In this document: in pieces, positions 27,909 through 36,763 of the stretch
How the letters are laid out: the number at the start of each line of letters is the position of its first letter
How positions within the stretch are numbered: the stretch's first letter is position 1
From: Cyclobacteriaceae bacterium
GTDB taxonomy: Bacteria > Bacteroidota > Bacteroidia > Cytophagales > Cyclobacteriaceae
Assembly (NCBI GenBank): GCA_016786495.1
Contig: JAEUUJ010000049.1
Coordinates: 62,001 to 126,000 of the forward strand
Direction: 5' to 3'
Length of the DNA: 64,000 nucleotides
Position numbers and translations under genes: made by a program
Notes under the pieces: generated by a model
What the model was told of the DNA's origin: nothing
The model's input: the letters and a program-made list of their open reading frames with translations, nothing else
Database searches by the model: none

Positions 27909-28070
27909 TTAAGCCTTCTTGCCGGCTTTTGCCTTGAATTCTTCTTTGATCTTTTCAACATCAACCGATTTAATTACCGGCTGAAAGTTCTGGATTTTCA
28001 ACGACTGGCGTCTTACGGCTGACTTTGACTTATCCTTACGATTCTTTCTTTTCAATCTTGTAACGGCCAT
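27909..28070 (-). CDS. Small very basic protein (53 aa), possibly ribosome-associated
   Basis: Starting at ATG 28070 the product is MAVTRLKRKNRKDKSKSAVR... with about a third Lys/Arg, ending FKAKAGKKA; a longer frame to 28094 adds eight unlikely residues. It has its own strong terminator, as expected for a highly expressed single gene. The composition (basic N-terminal tail, short helical C-terminus) resembles small ribosomal proteins. Bacteroidota ribosomes contain at least one lineage-specific small protein (bL38), and this gene is a possible match, but I cannot confirm the identity from sequence alone. Confidence 0.7.
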   Translation of the reverse strand: MAVTRLKRKNRKDKSKSAVRRQSLKIQNFQPVIKSVDVEKIKEEFKAKAGKKA

Positions 28071-28240
28071 GACTGTGCTATTTTGAGGGCGCAAAAATGC
28101 GTAAGTTTTGTCGATTTTACAACGGTGAAACCCGCTATTTCCCGATAAAGATTCACTTCAGCCCCAAAACGCCCGGTTCCTAATCAAAAAACCACCCCGA
28201 AAATCCCAAAATCCTTAAATCCTGATCATATTGCGATGTT

Positions 28241-29611
28241 ATGGAGAAACCGACTTTACCGAAGGGAACGCGAGATTTTGGGCCGGCTGTGATGGCCAAA
28301 CGCCAGTTTATTCTGGATGCCATCCGAAAGGTGTTTCAAAAGTTCGGATTTCAGCCCCTGGAAACTCCAGCTATGGAGAACCTCTCCACCCTCACGGGCA
28401 AGTATGGCGAGGAAGGTGATCAGCTGTTATTCAAAATTCTTAATTCCGGTGACTTTCTGAAAGATGTAAGTGCTGCGAAGCTGGAGGCCAGAAACTCCAA
28501 ACAAATCACAACGGACATCTCCGAAAAAGGACTCCGCTATGACCTCACCGTGCCGTTTGCGCGCTACGTGGTGATGAACAAACATGACATCCCAACGCCA
28601 TTTAAACGGTACCAGATTCAGCCTGTGTGGCGTGCCGACAGACCCCAGAAAGGCCGCTATCGTGAGTTTTATCAATGCGATGCGGATGTCGTAGGAACGG
28701 ATTCATTAACCTGCGAAGCTGAGATCATTCTCATGATCCGGGAAGTATTTCAAACACTTCGCATTGACGACTATACCATCAAGATTAATCACCGCGGTGT
28801 GCTGACGGGTTTGGCGGAATTAGCGGGAGCAAAAGAAAATCAAACTGCCTTATTCGTAGCGATTGACAAACTCGACAAAATCGGTGAAGAAAAAGTGAAA
28901 GAAGAATTACTCAGCAAAGGGTTCACCGAAAAGAGTATTAAAACAGTTTTTGACATCCTGAATTTTCAGGGAACTACTTCTCAAAAGGTTGTCTTTCTAA
29001 ACGATCAGTTTACCAAATCGGAATCGGGCGATCGCGGAGTAAGTCAATTGAGCGCGGTACTGCGGTTATTGCGGGATTACAACAGCGATGACAAGCACGT
29101 GGAATTTGATATCGCCCTGGCGCGGGGACTGAGTTACTACACGGGATGCATCTTTGAGGTGAAGATTAACAACGTATCGATCGGAAGCGTAAGCGGTGGC
29201 GGTCGCTATGATAATCTGACAGCCGCCTTCGGAGATAAAGAAAATTTATCAGGCGTTGGTTTTTCGTTTGGAGTCGACAGACTTTACGATGCAATGGAAG
29301 AACTCAATCTCTTCCCGAAAGAGGCACAAGCCTCCACCAAAATTCTAATCTGTCATTTCGATGAAGAAACTCAGCGTTTTGGACTGAAAGAACTAAGTGC
29401 TTTGCGCGCAGCCGGAATTGCAGCCGAAGTCTATCCCGACCAGGCCAAGATGAAGAAGCAACTCGATTACGCGAACAAGAAAATGATTCCGTATGCGATC
29501 GTCATCGGCTCGGAAGAAACCAAAAACGGATTCCTGACTTTCAAGAACATGGAAACAGGTGATCAGGAAAAACTCACCGTTCAGCAGATCATTCAGAAAC
29601 TGAAAGCTTAA
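28241..29611 (+). CDS. hisS: Histidyl-tRNA synthetase
   Basis: A 456-residue class II aminoacyl-tRNA synthetase. Motif 1 is in the LPKGTRDFGPAVMAKRQFILDAI region. Motif 2 is FKRYQIQPVWRADRPQKGRYREFYQCDADVVG. The histidine A motif region is ALARGLSYYTGCIFEV and motif 3 is GVGFSFGVDRLYDAM. The C-terminal anticodon-binding domain (about 360-456) is present. The stop overlaps the hutH start (TAATG), so the two may be translationally coupled. Confidence 0.96.
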   Translation: MEKPTLPKGTRDFGPAVMAKRQFILDAIRKVFQKFGFQPLETPAMENLSTLTGKYGEEGDQLLFKILNSGDFLKDVSAAKLEARNSKQITTDISEKGLRYDLTVPFARYVVMNKHDIPTPFKRYQIQPVWRADRPQKGRYREFYQCDADVVGTDSLTCEAEIILMIREVFQTLRIDDYTIKINHRGVLTGLAELAGAKENQTALFVAIDKLDKIGEEKVKEELLSKGFTEKSIKTVFDILNFQGTTSQKVVFLNDQFTKSESGDRGVSQLSAVLRLLRDYNSDDKHVEFDIALARGLSYYTGCIFEVKINNVSIGSVSGGGRYDNLTAAFGDKENLSGVGFSFGVDRLYDAMEELNLFPKEAQASTKILICHFDEETQRFGLKELSALRAAGIAAEVYPDQAKMKKQLDYANKKMIPYAIVIGSEETKNGFLTFKNMETGDQEKLTVQQIIQKLKA

Positions 29612-31101
29612 TGGTAACGCACGTTATATCAGCGAAAATGCTGACGTTGAAAGACCTGTCAGTCATTCTTCATGATTCTGTTAAGCTTGAGCTTTCCGAC
29701 AGCGCAAAAGAAAAAATTCAGCGTTGCCGCACGTACCTGGATGACAAGGCAAAGCATGCAACACAACCGATTTACGGCATCAACACAGGTTTCGGTTCGC
29801 TGTACAATAAACACATTTCACCCAACGATCTTGAAAAGCTGCAGGAAAATCTGGTAAAGTCGCACGCCTGCGGAACCGGTCCGGAGATCCCGGACGAAAT
29901 TGTGCGCCTGATGTTGTTTCTGAAAGTACAATCACTCGCGTATGGATATTCCGGTGTTCAGGTTGAAACCGTTCAACGGCTGGCTGACTACTTCAACAAC
30001 AACGTCTTTCCGGTAGTATATGAAATGGGTTCGCTTGGCGCCTCAGGCGACTTGGCTCCGCTCGCACATCTTTCCCTTCCGCTGATTGGCTTGGGCGAAG
30101 CAAGAGTCAGCAACCAAACCATAACGGGATCTGACATAAACAAACAGTTTGGCTGGGAACCGATACATCTTAAATCCAAGGAAGGGCTTGCCTTATTGAA
30201 CGGCACTCAATTCATGAATGCGTATGCCGTTTGGTGCGCCATACATGCCCACCGGATTATCAAATTGGCGAATATGATCGGGGCGCTTTCGCTGGACGCA
30301 TTTGACGGCCGGATTGAACCGTTCCTGAAGTATGTTCACCTTATTCGTCCGCAAAAAGGGCAAGTGGTTGTTGCGCAGGAAATTGAAAACCTCCTCGCAG
30401 GAAGCCAACTGATCAAACAGAACAAAAAACATGTACAGGATCCCTATTCATTCCGCTGCATCCCGCAGGTTCATGGTGCGAGCCTGGATGCAATAGACCA
30501 TGTGACAAGTGTGATCCTGACGGAGGTGAACAGCGTTACCGATAACCCGAATGTATTCCCGGAAGATGATCTGATTATCTCGGGAGGGAATTTCCACGGA
30601 CAACCGTTGGCGCTATCGCTCGATTTCCTGTCGATTGCGTTGGCGGAATTAGGCAATATCTCGGAAAGACGAACGTATCAGCTCATCAGCGGGTCGCGCG
30701 ATCTCCCCAATTACCTCGTGGCCAATCCAGGGATTAATTCGGGTATGATGATTCCGCAATACACTGCTGCTTCGCTGGTAAGTCAGAATAAACAACTTTG
30801 CACACCCGCATCGGTCGATTCGATTGTATCGTCAAATGGTCAGGAAGATCACGTAAGCATGGGCGCTAATGCAGCAACAAAAGCCTACCGGGTGGTAAAC
30901 AATGTCTACAGGATCCTGGCCATCGAATTGTTAACGGCTACGCAGGCGATGGCGTTCCGGAAGCCCTTGAAAACTTCCCCGGCACTGGAAACGCTCACAG
31001 ATACTTTCCGGGAGCATGTGCCGTTTATAGAGGAAGACCGTGTCCTTCACGATGATATTAAGAAAGCAGAGAAATTTATCCGCGAATTTGCGTTAGCATG
31101 A
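29611..31101 (+). CDS. hutH: Histidine ammonia-lyase
   Basis: HutH deaminates L-histidine to urocanate. The self-cyclised MIO cofactor comes from A144-S145-G146 (SLGASGDLAPLAHLSLP). The substrate-selectivity pair S84-H85 (VKSHACG) is that of histidine rather than tyrosine or phenylalanine lyases, and Y55-G56 (IYGINTGFG) is the usual catalytic loop. The start at 29611 overlaps the hisS stop; an alternative ATG at 29638 (MLTLKDLSV) fits the family N-terminus better. No hutU, hutI or hutG is nearby. Its last four bases overlap the next gene (ATGA). Confidence 0.94.
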   Translation: MVTHVISAKMLTLKDLSVILHDSVKLELSDSAKEKIQRCRTYLDDKAKHATQPIYGINTGFGSLYNKHISPNDLEKLQENLVKSHACGTGPEIPDEIVRLMLFLKVQSLAYGYSGVQVETVQRLADYFNNNVFPVVYEMGSLGASGDLAPLAHLSLPLIGLGEARVSNQTITGSDINKQFGWEPIHLKSKEGLALLNGTQFMNAYAVWCAIHAHRIIKLANMIGALSLDAFDGRIEPFLKYVHLIRPQKGQVVVAQEIENLLAGSQLIKQNKKHVQDPYSFRCIPQVHGASLDAIDHVTSVILTEVNSVTDNPNVFPEDDLIISGGNFHGQPLALSLDFLSIALAELGNISERRTYQLISGSRDLPNYLVANPGINSGMMIPQYTAASLVSQNKQLCTPASVDSIVSSNGQEDHVSMGANAATKAYRVVNNVYRILAIELLTATQAMAFRKPLKTSPALETLTDTFREHVPFIEEDRVLHDDIKKAEKFIREFALA

Positions 31102-32993
31102 ATGTCAGGTACATTCTTTTTCTGATCTTTTTTCTTCCCGTTGCAGCAGCCGCTCAGTACAATAGCGACCGTGGTCTGTTTCAGGTGGACGAGAGACGTG
31201 GATGCGCTCCGTTCACGCTAACCATAACAGATCTTGAAGTTAGTTTGGCCTGCAATGGTGGTTGTTCCATCGCCTGGGGTGACGGTACAACCAATAATGC
31301 TGACGGGGTTGTTACACACACGTACCTGAATCCCGGTACGTTTACCTTAAGCGTTAACTATGGTGGTGCCGCATCCCCTGACGTTATGCAGGTCACCGTA
31401 TACCCGAATGTCCAGCCCGTGTTTGAAATCTACCGGTGCGGAGGCAACGAAATACAAGTTAACGTGACCGATGTAACGTACGATTCATATTACATCGATT
31501 TCGGTGACGGCACACCCGAACTTCAGATATTCAAAGGATCGTCACCGGTTAGTCACGATTACGGAGCACCACCGCACCCACTCCCCTACACGGTACAGGT
31601 GAAAGGGCAAAACAATCAGTCTGCAAACAACTGCTCATCCGCGCAGAAATCGGTGAATATTTCAACCGCCATACCCGCTCCTACTATCGATCAGCTTCTC
31701 ATTTCCAGTAGTTCGGTAATCGACCTGCAATTCACCACCCGGCAAAATGTTCTCTACCGGCTGGAGATCAGCGTCAATGGCGGTGCGTTTGCTAACCTGG
31801 GAAACCTGATTGATGTAAGCACCGCCACCGTTCCTAGTCTTGACACCGACAATAATTTCTATTGTTTTCGGTTAGGCACAGTCGACCCCTGCAATGGAAG
31901 TGTAAATTACTCCGCAACGATTTGTAGTGCTGATCTGGCCGCCACCCCACAAAACAATGCGAATAATTTGACGTGGACTACACTCGCTACAGGTGTAACC
32001 AATTTTACGATTCAGCGCGATGGCGTTGTATTGACGACCGTTACCGGAACAACATTTACCGATACGGATGTGGTATGTGGTACCGAATACTGCTATCAGA
32101 TTATCGCTAACTACCCGGGCAGTGCAGAGAGTTTTTCGACGGTGCGATGTGCTACGGCAATTTCTACAGACATCCCCACCGCAATTGCCGATGTCAGCAG
32201 TGTGGTGGATGGAGGTAATGTTGAACTAACCTGGCAACCGGATGCTGTGTTCACGGCTGAAACTTACGCGGTGCTTCGGCAATCCAATGGCGGATCATTC
32301 AATTCGCTTCAGGGCGGGTTAACGTTTCCATCATTTACCGATGACAAATATTCAACGTCCGGTCAGTTTTGCTACCGGGTGGATTACCTCAACAATTGTG
32401 GCAATTCAAGCGATCCGGGTATTCAGGCTTGCCCGATCATCCTGGCCTACACCACCAACAGCGATAATGAGATCATTCTAACCTGGACTGACTACACCGG
32501 TTGGACCGGAGGAGTTGACCATTATGAAATCGACAAGTACGATTTGAATCATACGTCACTGGGAACCATTACGCTGGGAAATGTTACGACCTACACCGAT
32601 CCCGATCTGGCGGACCAGGGATATTTTTACGTGGTGCGCGCAATCCCGAACAGCGCCACCACGGGAGAATCGGTGTCGAATGAAGTTAAAGCGCTTCGAA
32701 AATTACTTTTCGCCTATCCAAAAGCGTTCACGCCCGACAAGCAAGGTCCGGAAGAGAACGAGACGTTCAGAGTGTTCGTAACAGAAGAGTTTATTGACAC
32801 GTTTGAAATGAAAATATTCAACCGCTGGGGCGAAATGATTTTTTCAACCACCGACCTCCTGAAAGGCTGGGACGGAAAATTCAATGGTCAGCCGCAGCCA
32901 GAAGGAACCTATACCTTTACCGCAACGCTTCGCGATAAAACCGGCCGAACCTTTAAAAGGGATGGCTCGGTACTGTTACTTCGTAAAAAGTAA
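31098..32993 (+). CDS. Secreted PKD/Fn3 protein with T9SS type B (gliding) C-terminal domain
   Basis: A 631-residue exported protein. The signal peptide is MNVRYILFLIFFLPVAAAAQ. A PKD domain follows (about 25-115; APFTLTITDLEVSLACNGGCSIAWGDGT). Several Fn3-like segments occupy about 200-535. The C-terminal 95 residues form the CHU_C/gliding-type sorting domain: YPKAFTPDKQGPEENETFRV, MKIFNRWGEMIF, LKGWDGKFNGQPQPEGTYTF and FKRDGSVLLLRK. This domain directs export through the T9SS and surface attachment in Cytophaga and Flavobacterium. It starts inside the hutH stop, an unusual coupling of a surface protein with a catabolic enzyme. Confidence 0.92.
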   Translation: MNVRYILFLIFFLPVAAAAQYNSDRGLFQVDERRGCAPFTLTITDLEVSLACNGGCSIAWGDGTTNNADGVVTHTYLNPGTFTLSVNYGGAASPDVMQVTVYPNVQPVFEIYRCGGNEIQVNVTDVTYDSYYIDFGDGTPELQIFKGSSPVSHDYGAPPHPLPYTVQVKGQNNQSANNCSSAQKSVNISTAIPAPTIDQLLISSSSVIDLQFTTRQNVLYRLEISVNGGAFANLGNLIDVSTATVPSLDTDNNFYCFRLGTVDPCNGSVNYSATICSADLAATPQNNANNLTWTTLATGVTNFTIQRDGVVLTTVTGTTFTDTDVVCGTEYCYQIIANYPGSAESFSTVRCATAISTDIPTAIADVSSVVDGGNVELTWQPDAVFTAETYAVLRQSNGGSFNSLQGGLTFPSFTDDKYSTSGQFCYRVDYLNNCGNSSDPGIQACPIILAYTTNSDNEIILTWTDYTGWTGGVDHYEIDKYDLNHTSLGTITLGNVTTYTDPDLADQGYFYVVRAIPNSATTGESVSNEVKALRKLLFAYPKAFTPDKQGPEENETFRVFVTEEFIDTFEMKIFNRWGEMIFSTTDLLKGWDGKFNGQPQPEGTYTFTATLRDKTGRTFKRDGSVLLLRKK

Positions 32994-33038
32994 CGAAACC
33001 GTTAGATTGCATCGCGTTCACTCAACAATCAGCTGCAT

Positions 33039-33374
33039 ATGTTCGACATGATGAAAATGATGGGCAAGATGAAAGAAGTTCAGGCCCGTATTAAGCAAGC
33101 TCAGGATAACCTCGTAAATGTTTCGGCCAGTGGCGAATCCGGTGGCGGAATGGTTAAGGCGACCGTTAACGGAAAAAAGCAATTGGTAGCGCTGGATATT
33201 GACGCAACCATTTTGAAAGCGGACGATAAAATCCTGATTCAGGACCTCGTAGTGGCCGCTGTGAATAAGGCATCAGACGAAGCCGAACAACTTGCTAAGG
33301 AAGAGATGCGGAAAGCAACGGATGGACTTATCCCCAACATTCCCGGAATGGATTTAAGCAGCCTGATGGGCTAG
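33039..33374 (+). CDS. YbaB/EbfC family nucleoid-associated protein
   Basis: A 111-residue protein. The N-terminal helix is MFDMMKMMGKMKEVQARIKQAQDNL, then SGGGMVKATVNGKKQLVALDID and LVVAAVNKASDEAEQLAKEEM, the YbaB pattern. Family members form dimers with a tweezer shape that bind DNA with little sequence specificity. It lies about 45 bases after the T9SS protein gene on the same strand. The usual partners recR and dnaX are not in this window. Confidence 0.92.
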   Translation: MFDMMKMMGKMKEVQARIKQAQDNLVNVSASGESGGGMVKATVNGKKQLVALDIDATILKADDKILIQDLVVAAVNKASDEAEQLAKEEMRKATDGLIPNIPGMDLSSLMG

Positions 33375-33401
33375 TCGTGTCACGCTCCAAAATCATCCAC
33401 T

Positions 33402-34406
33402 TTGGTTAAAACCGCAGTCGTTATCCTGAATTACAATGGTGAAAAATTCCTTCGCGAGTTTTTACCGGTTGTACTTCAGCACACCACCGATGCGCATGTT
33501 ATTGTAGCCGATAACGGATCGACCGATTTATCGACCGACATCCTGAAGCAAAAATTTCCTGCCGTTGAGTTAATTCAACTGAATAACAATTACGGATTCT
33601 GTGGCGGTTATAACCGCGCGTTAAAGCAAGTTGAAGCAGAATACTATGTACTGTTGAATTCAGATGTTGAGGTAACAGCCGGCTGGTTAACGCCCTTGAT
33701 TTCGCTGCTCGATCAGCAGCCCGACATCGCAGCTGTTCAACCCAAGATTATGGCGTACAACAAAAAAGACACGTTTGAGTATGCCGGGGCGGCAGGCGGC
33801 TTCATCGACACGCTGGGCTATCCGTTTTGCCGTGGCCGCGTGTTCGATGAAACGGAACGAGACAGCGGCCAGTATAACGATACGCGCGAAATATTTTGGG
33901 CAACAGGCGCATGCCTGGTTATCCGTGCACATGTGTATCACGACCTGAAAGGACTGGACGAGGATTTCTTTGCACACATGGAAGAAATCGATTTGTGCTG
34001 GAAGGTGCAACGTGCCGGTTACAAAGTATTTTATTGTGGAGAAAGTTCGGTTTACCACGTGGGTGCAGGAACACTCTCCCGTTCCAACCCGCGAAAAACC
34101 TATTATAATTTCCGCAACGGACTCAGTCTGGTTTACAAACACTGGAGCACCGGACAACTGCTGTGGAAATTTCCTGCCCGGATTCTGCTCGACTACGCTG
34201 CCGCGTGTAAGTTTCTTTTATCGGGGAAATCAGGAGATGCCCGGGCGGTACTTCGGGCACATTATCATTTCATTAAAAAATTTGGCAAAAGCCGCGCGAA
34301 GCGAAATGCACTCAAGCAATTTCCCTTCACGACAAGAAACATTTATCCCCGATCGATCATCTGGGATCATTTTATTCTGAAGAAGAATCGAATTCCGGTG
34401 GATTAG
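33402..34406 (+). CDS. Family 2 glycosyltransferase
   Basis: A 334-residue GT-A fold transferase. The N-terminus (VKTAVVILNYNGEKFLREFLP), the metal-binding region (LLNSDVEVTAGWL), the acceptor region (ATGACLVIRAHVYHDLKGLDEDFFAHMEEIDLCWKVQRAGY) and YHVGAGTLSR are typical of GT2 rhamnosyl- or galactosyl-type enzymes. The start codon must be TTG at 33402, because an in-frame TAG lies at 33372 and no ATG or GTG lies between. It probably acts at the inner membrane face in polysaccharide or cell-wall glycan synthesis; the donor is unknown. Confidence 0.92.
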   Translation: MVKTAVVILNYNGEKFLREFLPVVLQHTTDAHVIVADNGSTDLSTDILKQKFPAVELIQLNNNYGFCGGYNRALKQVEAEYYVLLNSDVEVTAGWLTPLISLLDQQPDIAAVQPKIMAYNKKDTFEYAGAAGGFIDTLGYPFCRGRVFDETERDSGQYNDTREIFWATGACLVIRAHVYHDLKGLDEDFFAHMEEIDLCWKVQRAGYKVFYCGESSVYHVGAGTLSRSNPRKTYYNFRNGLSLVYKHWSTGQLLWKFPARILLDYAAACKFLLSGKSGDARAVLRAHYHFIKKFGKSRAKRNALKQFPFTTRNIYPRSIIWDHFILKKNRIPVD

Positions 34407-34621
34407 TAATCCCAGATCGGGTTCCGCTTGCGCACGTACTTGCGGATGTTCATGATAAACGCAAGGGCGAGGTAGATCAACACCGGAGATCCCAGCGTGA
34501 GGAAAGAAGCATAGATGAAAAACAGCCGGATCTTTGAGGTGGCAATGCCCATCATCTCCCCCAGCCGGTTGCAAACGCCAAACGCATAACGCTCAAAGAA
34601 AAACTGGATTTTATCGATCAT
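34403..34621 (-). CDS. PspC domain membrane protein (72 aa)
   Basis: A short protein from ATG 34621 (MIDKIQFFFERYAFGVCNRLGEMMGI) with a PspC-type N-terminus, a membrane segment at about residues 29-52, and a basic C-terminal tail (RKYVRKRNPIWDY). PspC proteins sense envelope stress in the phage-shock system, but single short copies without pspA or pspB are common in Bacteroidota. Its stop overlaps that of the convergent glycosyltransferase gene by three bases. Confidence 0.85.
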   Translation of the reverse strand: MIDKIQFFFERYAFGVCNRLGEMMGIATSKIRLFFIYASFLTLGSPVLIYLALAFIMNIRKYVRKRNPIWDY

Positions 34622-34745
34622 TTTCACACAATTTACGCCCTCTCATCTTAAAATACGGTAGTTCAACGACCTAAACGTTCATTTACAAATATAAGGTTCG
34701 CCTAAACCTTAACCTCAGGTCAAAATCTTTATTTTTTGACTATAA

Positions 34746-34776
34746 TTGCAAAAAAAACGATATAAACGTAGTTTTA
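34746..34776 (+). promoter_or_regulatory. Candidate promoter for the OmpA/TPR lipoprotein
   Basis: TTG (34746-34748) is followed after 20 bases by TAgtTTTA (34769-34776), a near match to the Bacteroidota -33/-7 pattern. It lies 35 bases before the ATG at 34811, in an AT-rich intergenic region. Confidence 0.5.
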
Positions 34777-34810
34777 CTACCCGATTTAGAATTAACCAAA
34801 TTAAAATCCA

Positions 34811-36583
34811 ATGAGAAAATTAGTTCACGTATTTCTGGTCGCTGGAGCCCTCGTAATGGCCGGTTGTACCTTGCCTAAGATGGTTAAAATGGCCAAAGAC
34901 CAAAATCTCACGGTTACACCAAACCCTCTTGAACTCCACAACGATACAGTAGCATACGATATGTCGGCTACCCTGCCGGTTAAAATGCTGAAGAAAGGAA
35001 CCGTTTATACGGTAAATTCTTTCTACAAGTATGGCGAGCAGGAAAAAGCTCTTGATCCTGTAGCATTTAAGGCAGAAGATTATCCAAATGCCGCTACGGA
35101 ACAGCCTACATTGACTAAAAAATTCTCTTTCCCTTACGAAAACGCCATGAAAGTGGGTGTTTTGGAAGTTGAGGGTGTTGCCACAAAAGGCACAAAATCT
35201 AAAGTAACACCTCGCTTGCAGGTAGCAACCGGCATCATCACTACATCACGTTTGGTGAAGCCTGTGGCATACGCCGCTTACGCGGAACACGGGTATAACA
35301 ATCAGGAAGAACTGGTTCCGGTTGTAATTCCTGATTTCATCTTCGAACAAGGAAGATCAGTACTCAGAACTACGGAAGTTAAGAGTGCAAAAGGCAAGCA
35401 ACTTGATGCTTTCATCGCTGCGAAAAACGTTACCCGTACCGTAACCATCACCGGTACCCACTCACCTGAAGGTGCTGAGCGTATCAACTCAAAACTGTCT
35501 CCGGAACGTGCTGCGGCAATCGAAAAATACTACCGCCAGCAAATGAAGAAGTACGACTACAAAGGAAAGGCTGACTCAATTCAGTTTATCCTCAAGCCTG
35601 TGGTTGAAGACTGGACTGGTTTCAAAAATGCATTAGCTTCTTACGATGGTCTCACTTCTGAGCAGAAGTCAGAGTATATGAACATCATCAACGGTGGCGG
35701 TTCATTCGAAGATCAGGAAAAACAGATGAAGAAACTTTCTACCTATAAGAAAGTATTCAAAGATGTATATCCTAAATTAAGAACAGCAAAAACCGAAATC
35801 CTGACTTTGAAGGACAAGAAAACTGATGCTGAAATTGCAGTATTAGCGAAGCAAGTTGCTTCAGGTTCATTGTCAGCCGACACCCTGACCCTCGAAGAAT
35901 TACTTTATTCTGCTACGTTAACTCCTTCTCTGGATGAAAAAGCTGGTATCTACGCAGCGGCAACCAAGAAAGGAACCAACAGCTGGGTTGCGTACAACAA
36001 CTTAGGCGCTGTATACATCGCACAAGCTATCGAAAACCCTGCTAACGCAGCTTCACTGGCTGACAAAGCTAAGGCTCAACTTGATCTGGCTGCTAAAATT
36101 CAGGAAGCTCCTGAAGTGCACGCTAACCTCGCTTCAGTTGAAATGCTGAAAGGTAACGCACGCGCAGCGTACGCTCATGCTGTGAAAGCAAATGGATTAA
36201 GCGGAGATAACGCTGCCGGATTAAACGGTGTAAAAGGTTCTGCTGAAATCGTGATTGCAAAATACAGCGCTGCGGTTAGCTCAGAAGCTGCCGCTGCTAA
36301 CACAGCCGACAACCTGTACAACAAAGGTCTTGCTCAGGTGTTGAACAAAGACTACCAAAACGCACTTACTTCTTTCGGCGAGGCTACCAAGCTTAACCCT
36401 AACCATGCCTGGGCATACTATGGCGCAGCCATTGCTTCTGCACGTTTAGGAAACGAAAGTGGCGTTGTAAGCAATTTGAGCAGTGCAGCTAAGGCTGACC
36501 CTTCTGTAAAAGAAGCAGCGTTGTCTGATCTGGAGTTCGCTAAATTCCAAACAAGCGAATCTTTCCGCAACGCATTGAAATAA
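34811..36583 (+). CDS. Abundant outer-membrane lipoprotein with OmpA-like and TPR regions
   Basis: A 590-residue lipoprotein (MRKLVHVFLVAGALVMAGC). After a beta-rich N-terminal part (about 25-170), residues about 175-245 resemble an OmpA-type peptidoglycan-binding domain (VIPDFIFEQGRSVLRTTEV ... VTITGTHSPEGAERINSKLSPERAAAIEKYYR). The C-terminal half is TPR-like (NSWVAYNNLGAVYIAQA; LYNKGLAQVLNKDYQNALTSFGEATKLNPNHAWAYYGAAIA). Codon choice is biased (many GCT, GGT, AAC) compared with neighbours, a sign of high expression. It has its own candidate promoter and a strong terminator. A structural link between outer membrane and peptidoglycan is inferred; relation to PorE-like T9SS proteins is possible but unproven. 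Confidence 0.85.
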   Translation: MRKLVHVFLVAGALVMAGCTLPKMVKMAKDQNLTVTPNPLELHNDTVAYDMSATLPVKMLKKGTVYTVNSFYKYGEQEKALDPVAFKAEDYPNAATEQPTLTKKFSFPYENAMKVGVLEVEGVATKGTKSKVTPRLQVATGIITTSRLVKPVAYAAYAEHGYNNQEELVPVVIPDFIFEQGRSVLRTTEVKSAKGKQLDAFIAAKNVTRTVTITGTHSPEGAERINSKLSPERAAAIEKYYRQQMKKYDYKGKADSIQFILKPVVEDWTGFKNALASYDGLTSEQKSEYMNIINGGGSFEDQEKQMKKLSTYKKVFKDVYPKLRTAKTEILTLKDKKTDAEIAVLAKQVASGSLSADTLTLEELLYSATLTPSLDEKAGIYAAATKKGTNSWVAYNNLGAVYIAQAIENPANAASLADKAKAQLDLAAKIQEAPEVHANLASVEMLKGNARAAYAHAVKANGLSGDNAAGLNGVKGSAEIVIAKYSAAVSSEAAAANTADNLYNKGLAQVLNKDYQNALTSFGEATKLNPNHAWAYYGAAIASARLGNESGVVSNLSSAAKADPSVKEAALSDLEFAKFQTSESFRNALK

Positions 36584-36607
36584 TTGAAATAATCATTGGA
36601 TTAAAAG

Positions 36608-36637
36608 GCCCTGGCAGTTTTGTCAGGGCTTTTTTTA
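36608..36637 (+). terminator. Rho-independent terminator after the lipoprotein gene
   Basis: GCCCTGGCA (36608-36616) pairs with TGTCAGGGC (36621-36629), nine pairs with one G-U, loop GTTT, followed by seven or eight T. Confidence 0.9.
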
Positions 36638-36673
36638 TCCCGTTTTCGAAACGCAAGTGCTCCTGAATTTTAT

Positions 36674-36704
36674 TTTGCTAAACGCCTAACAGACGTTATT
36701 TTTA
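36674..36704 (+). promoter_or_regulatory. Bacteroidota-type promoter for pdhB
   Basis: TTTG (36674-36677), a 19-base spacer, then TATTTTTA (36697-36704) match the TTTG-N19-TAnnTTTG consensus in all but the last base. A GGCCGGCCGGCC palindrome lies between the promoter and the ATG at 36764. Confidence 0.65.
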
Positions 36705-36763
36705 CGCCTGCTTAAAACGGCCGGCCGGCCCCAATCATTAAAATCGGCCAATATTTAACTACT

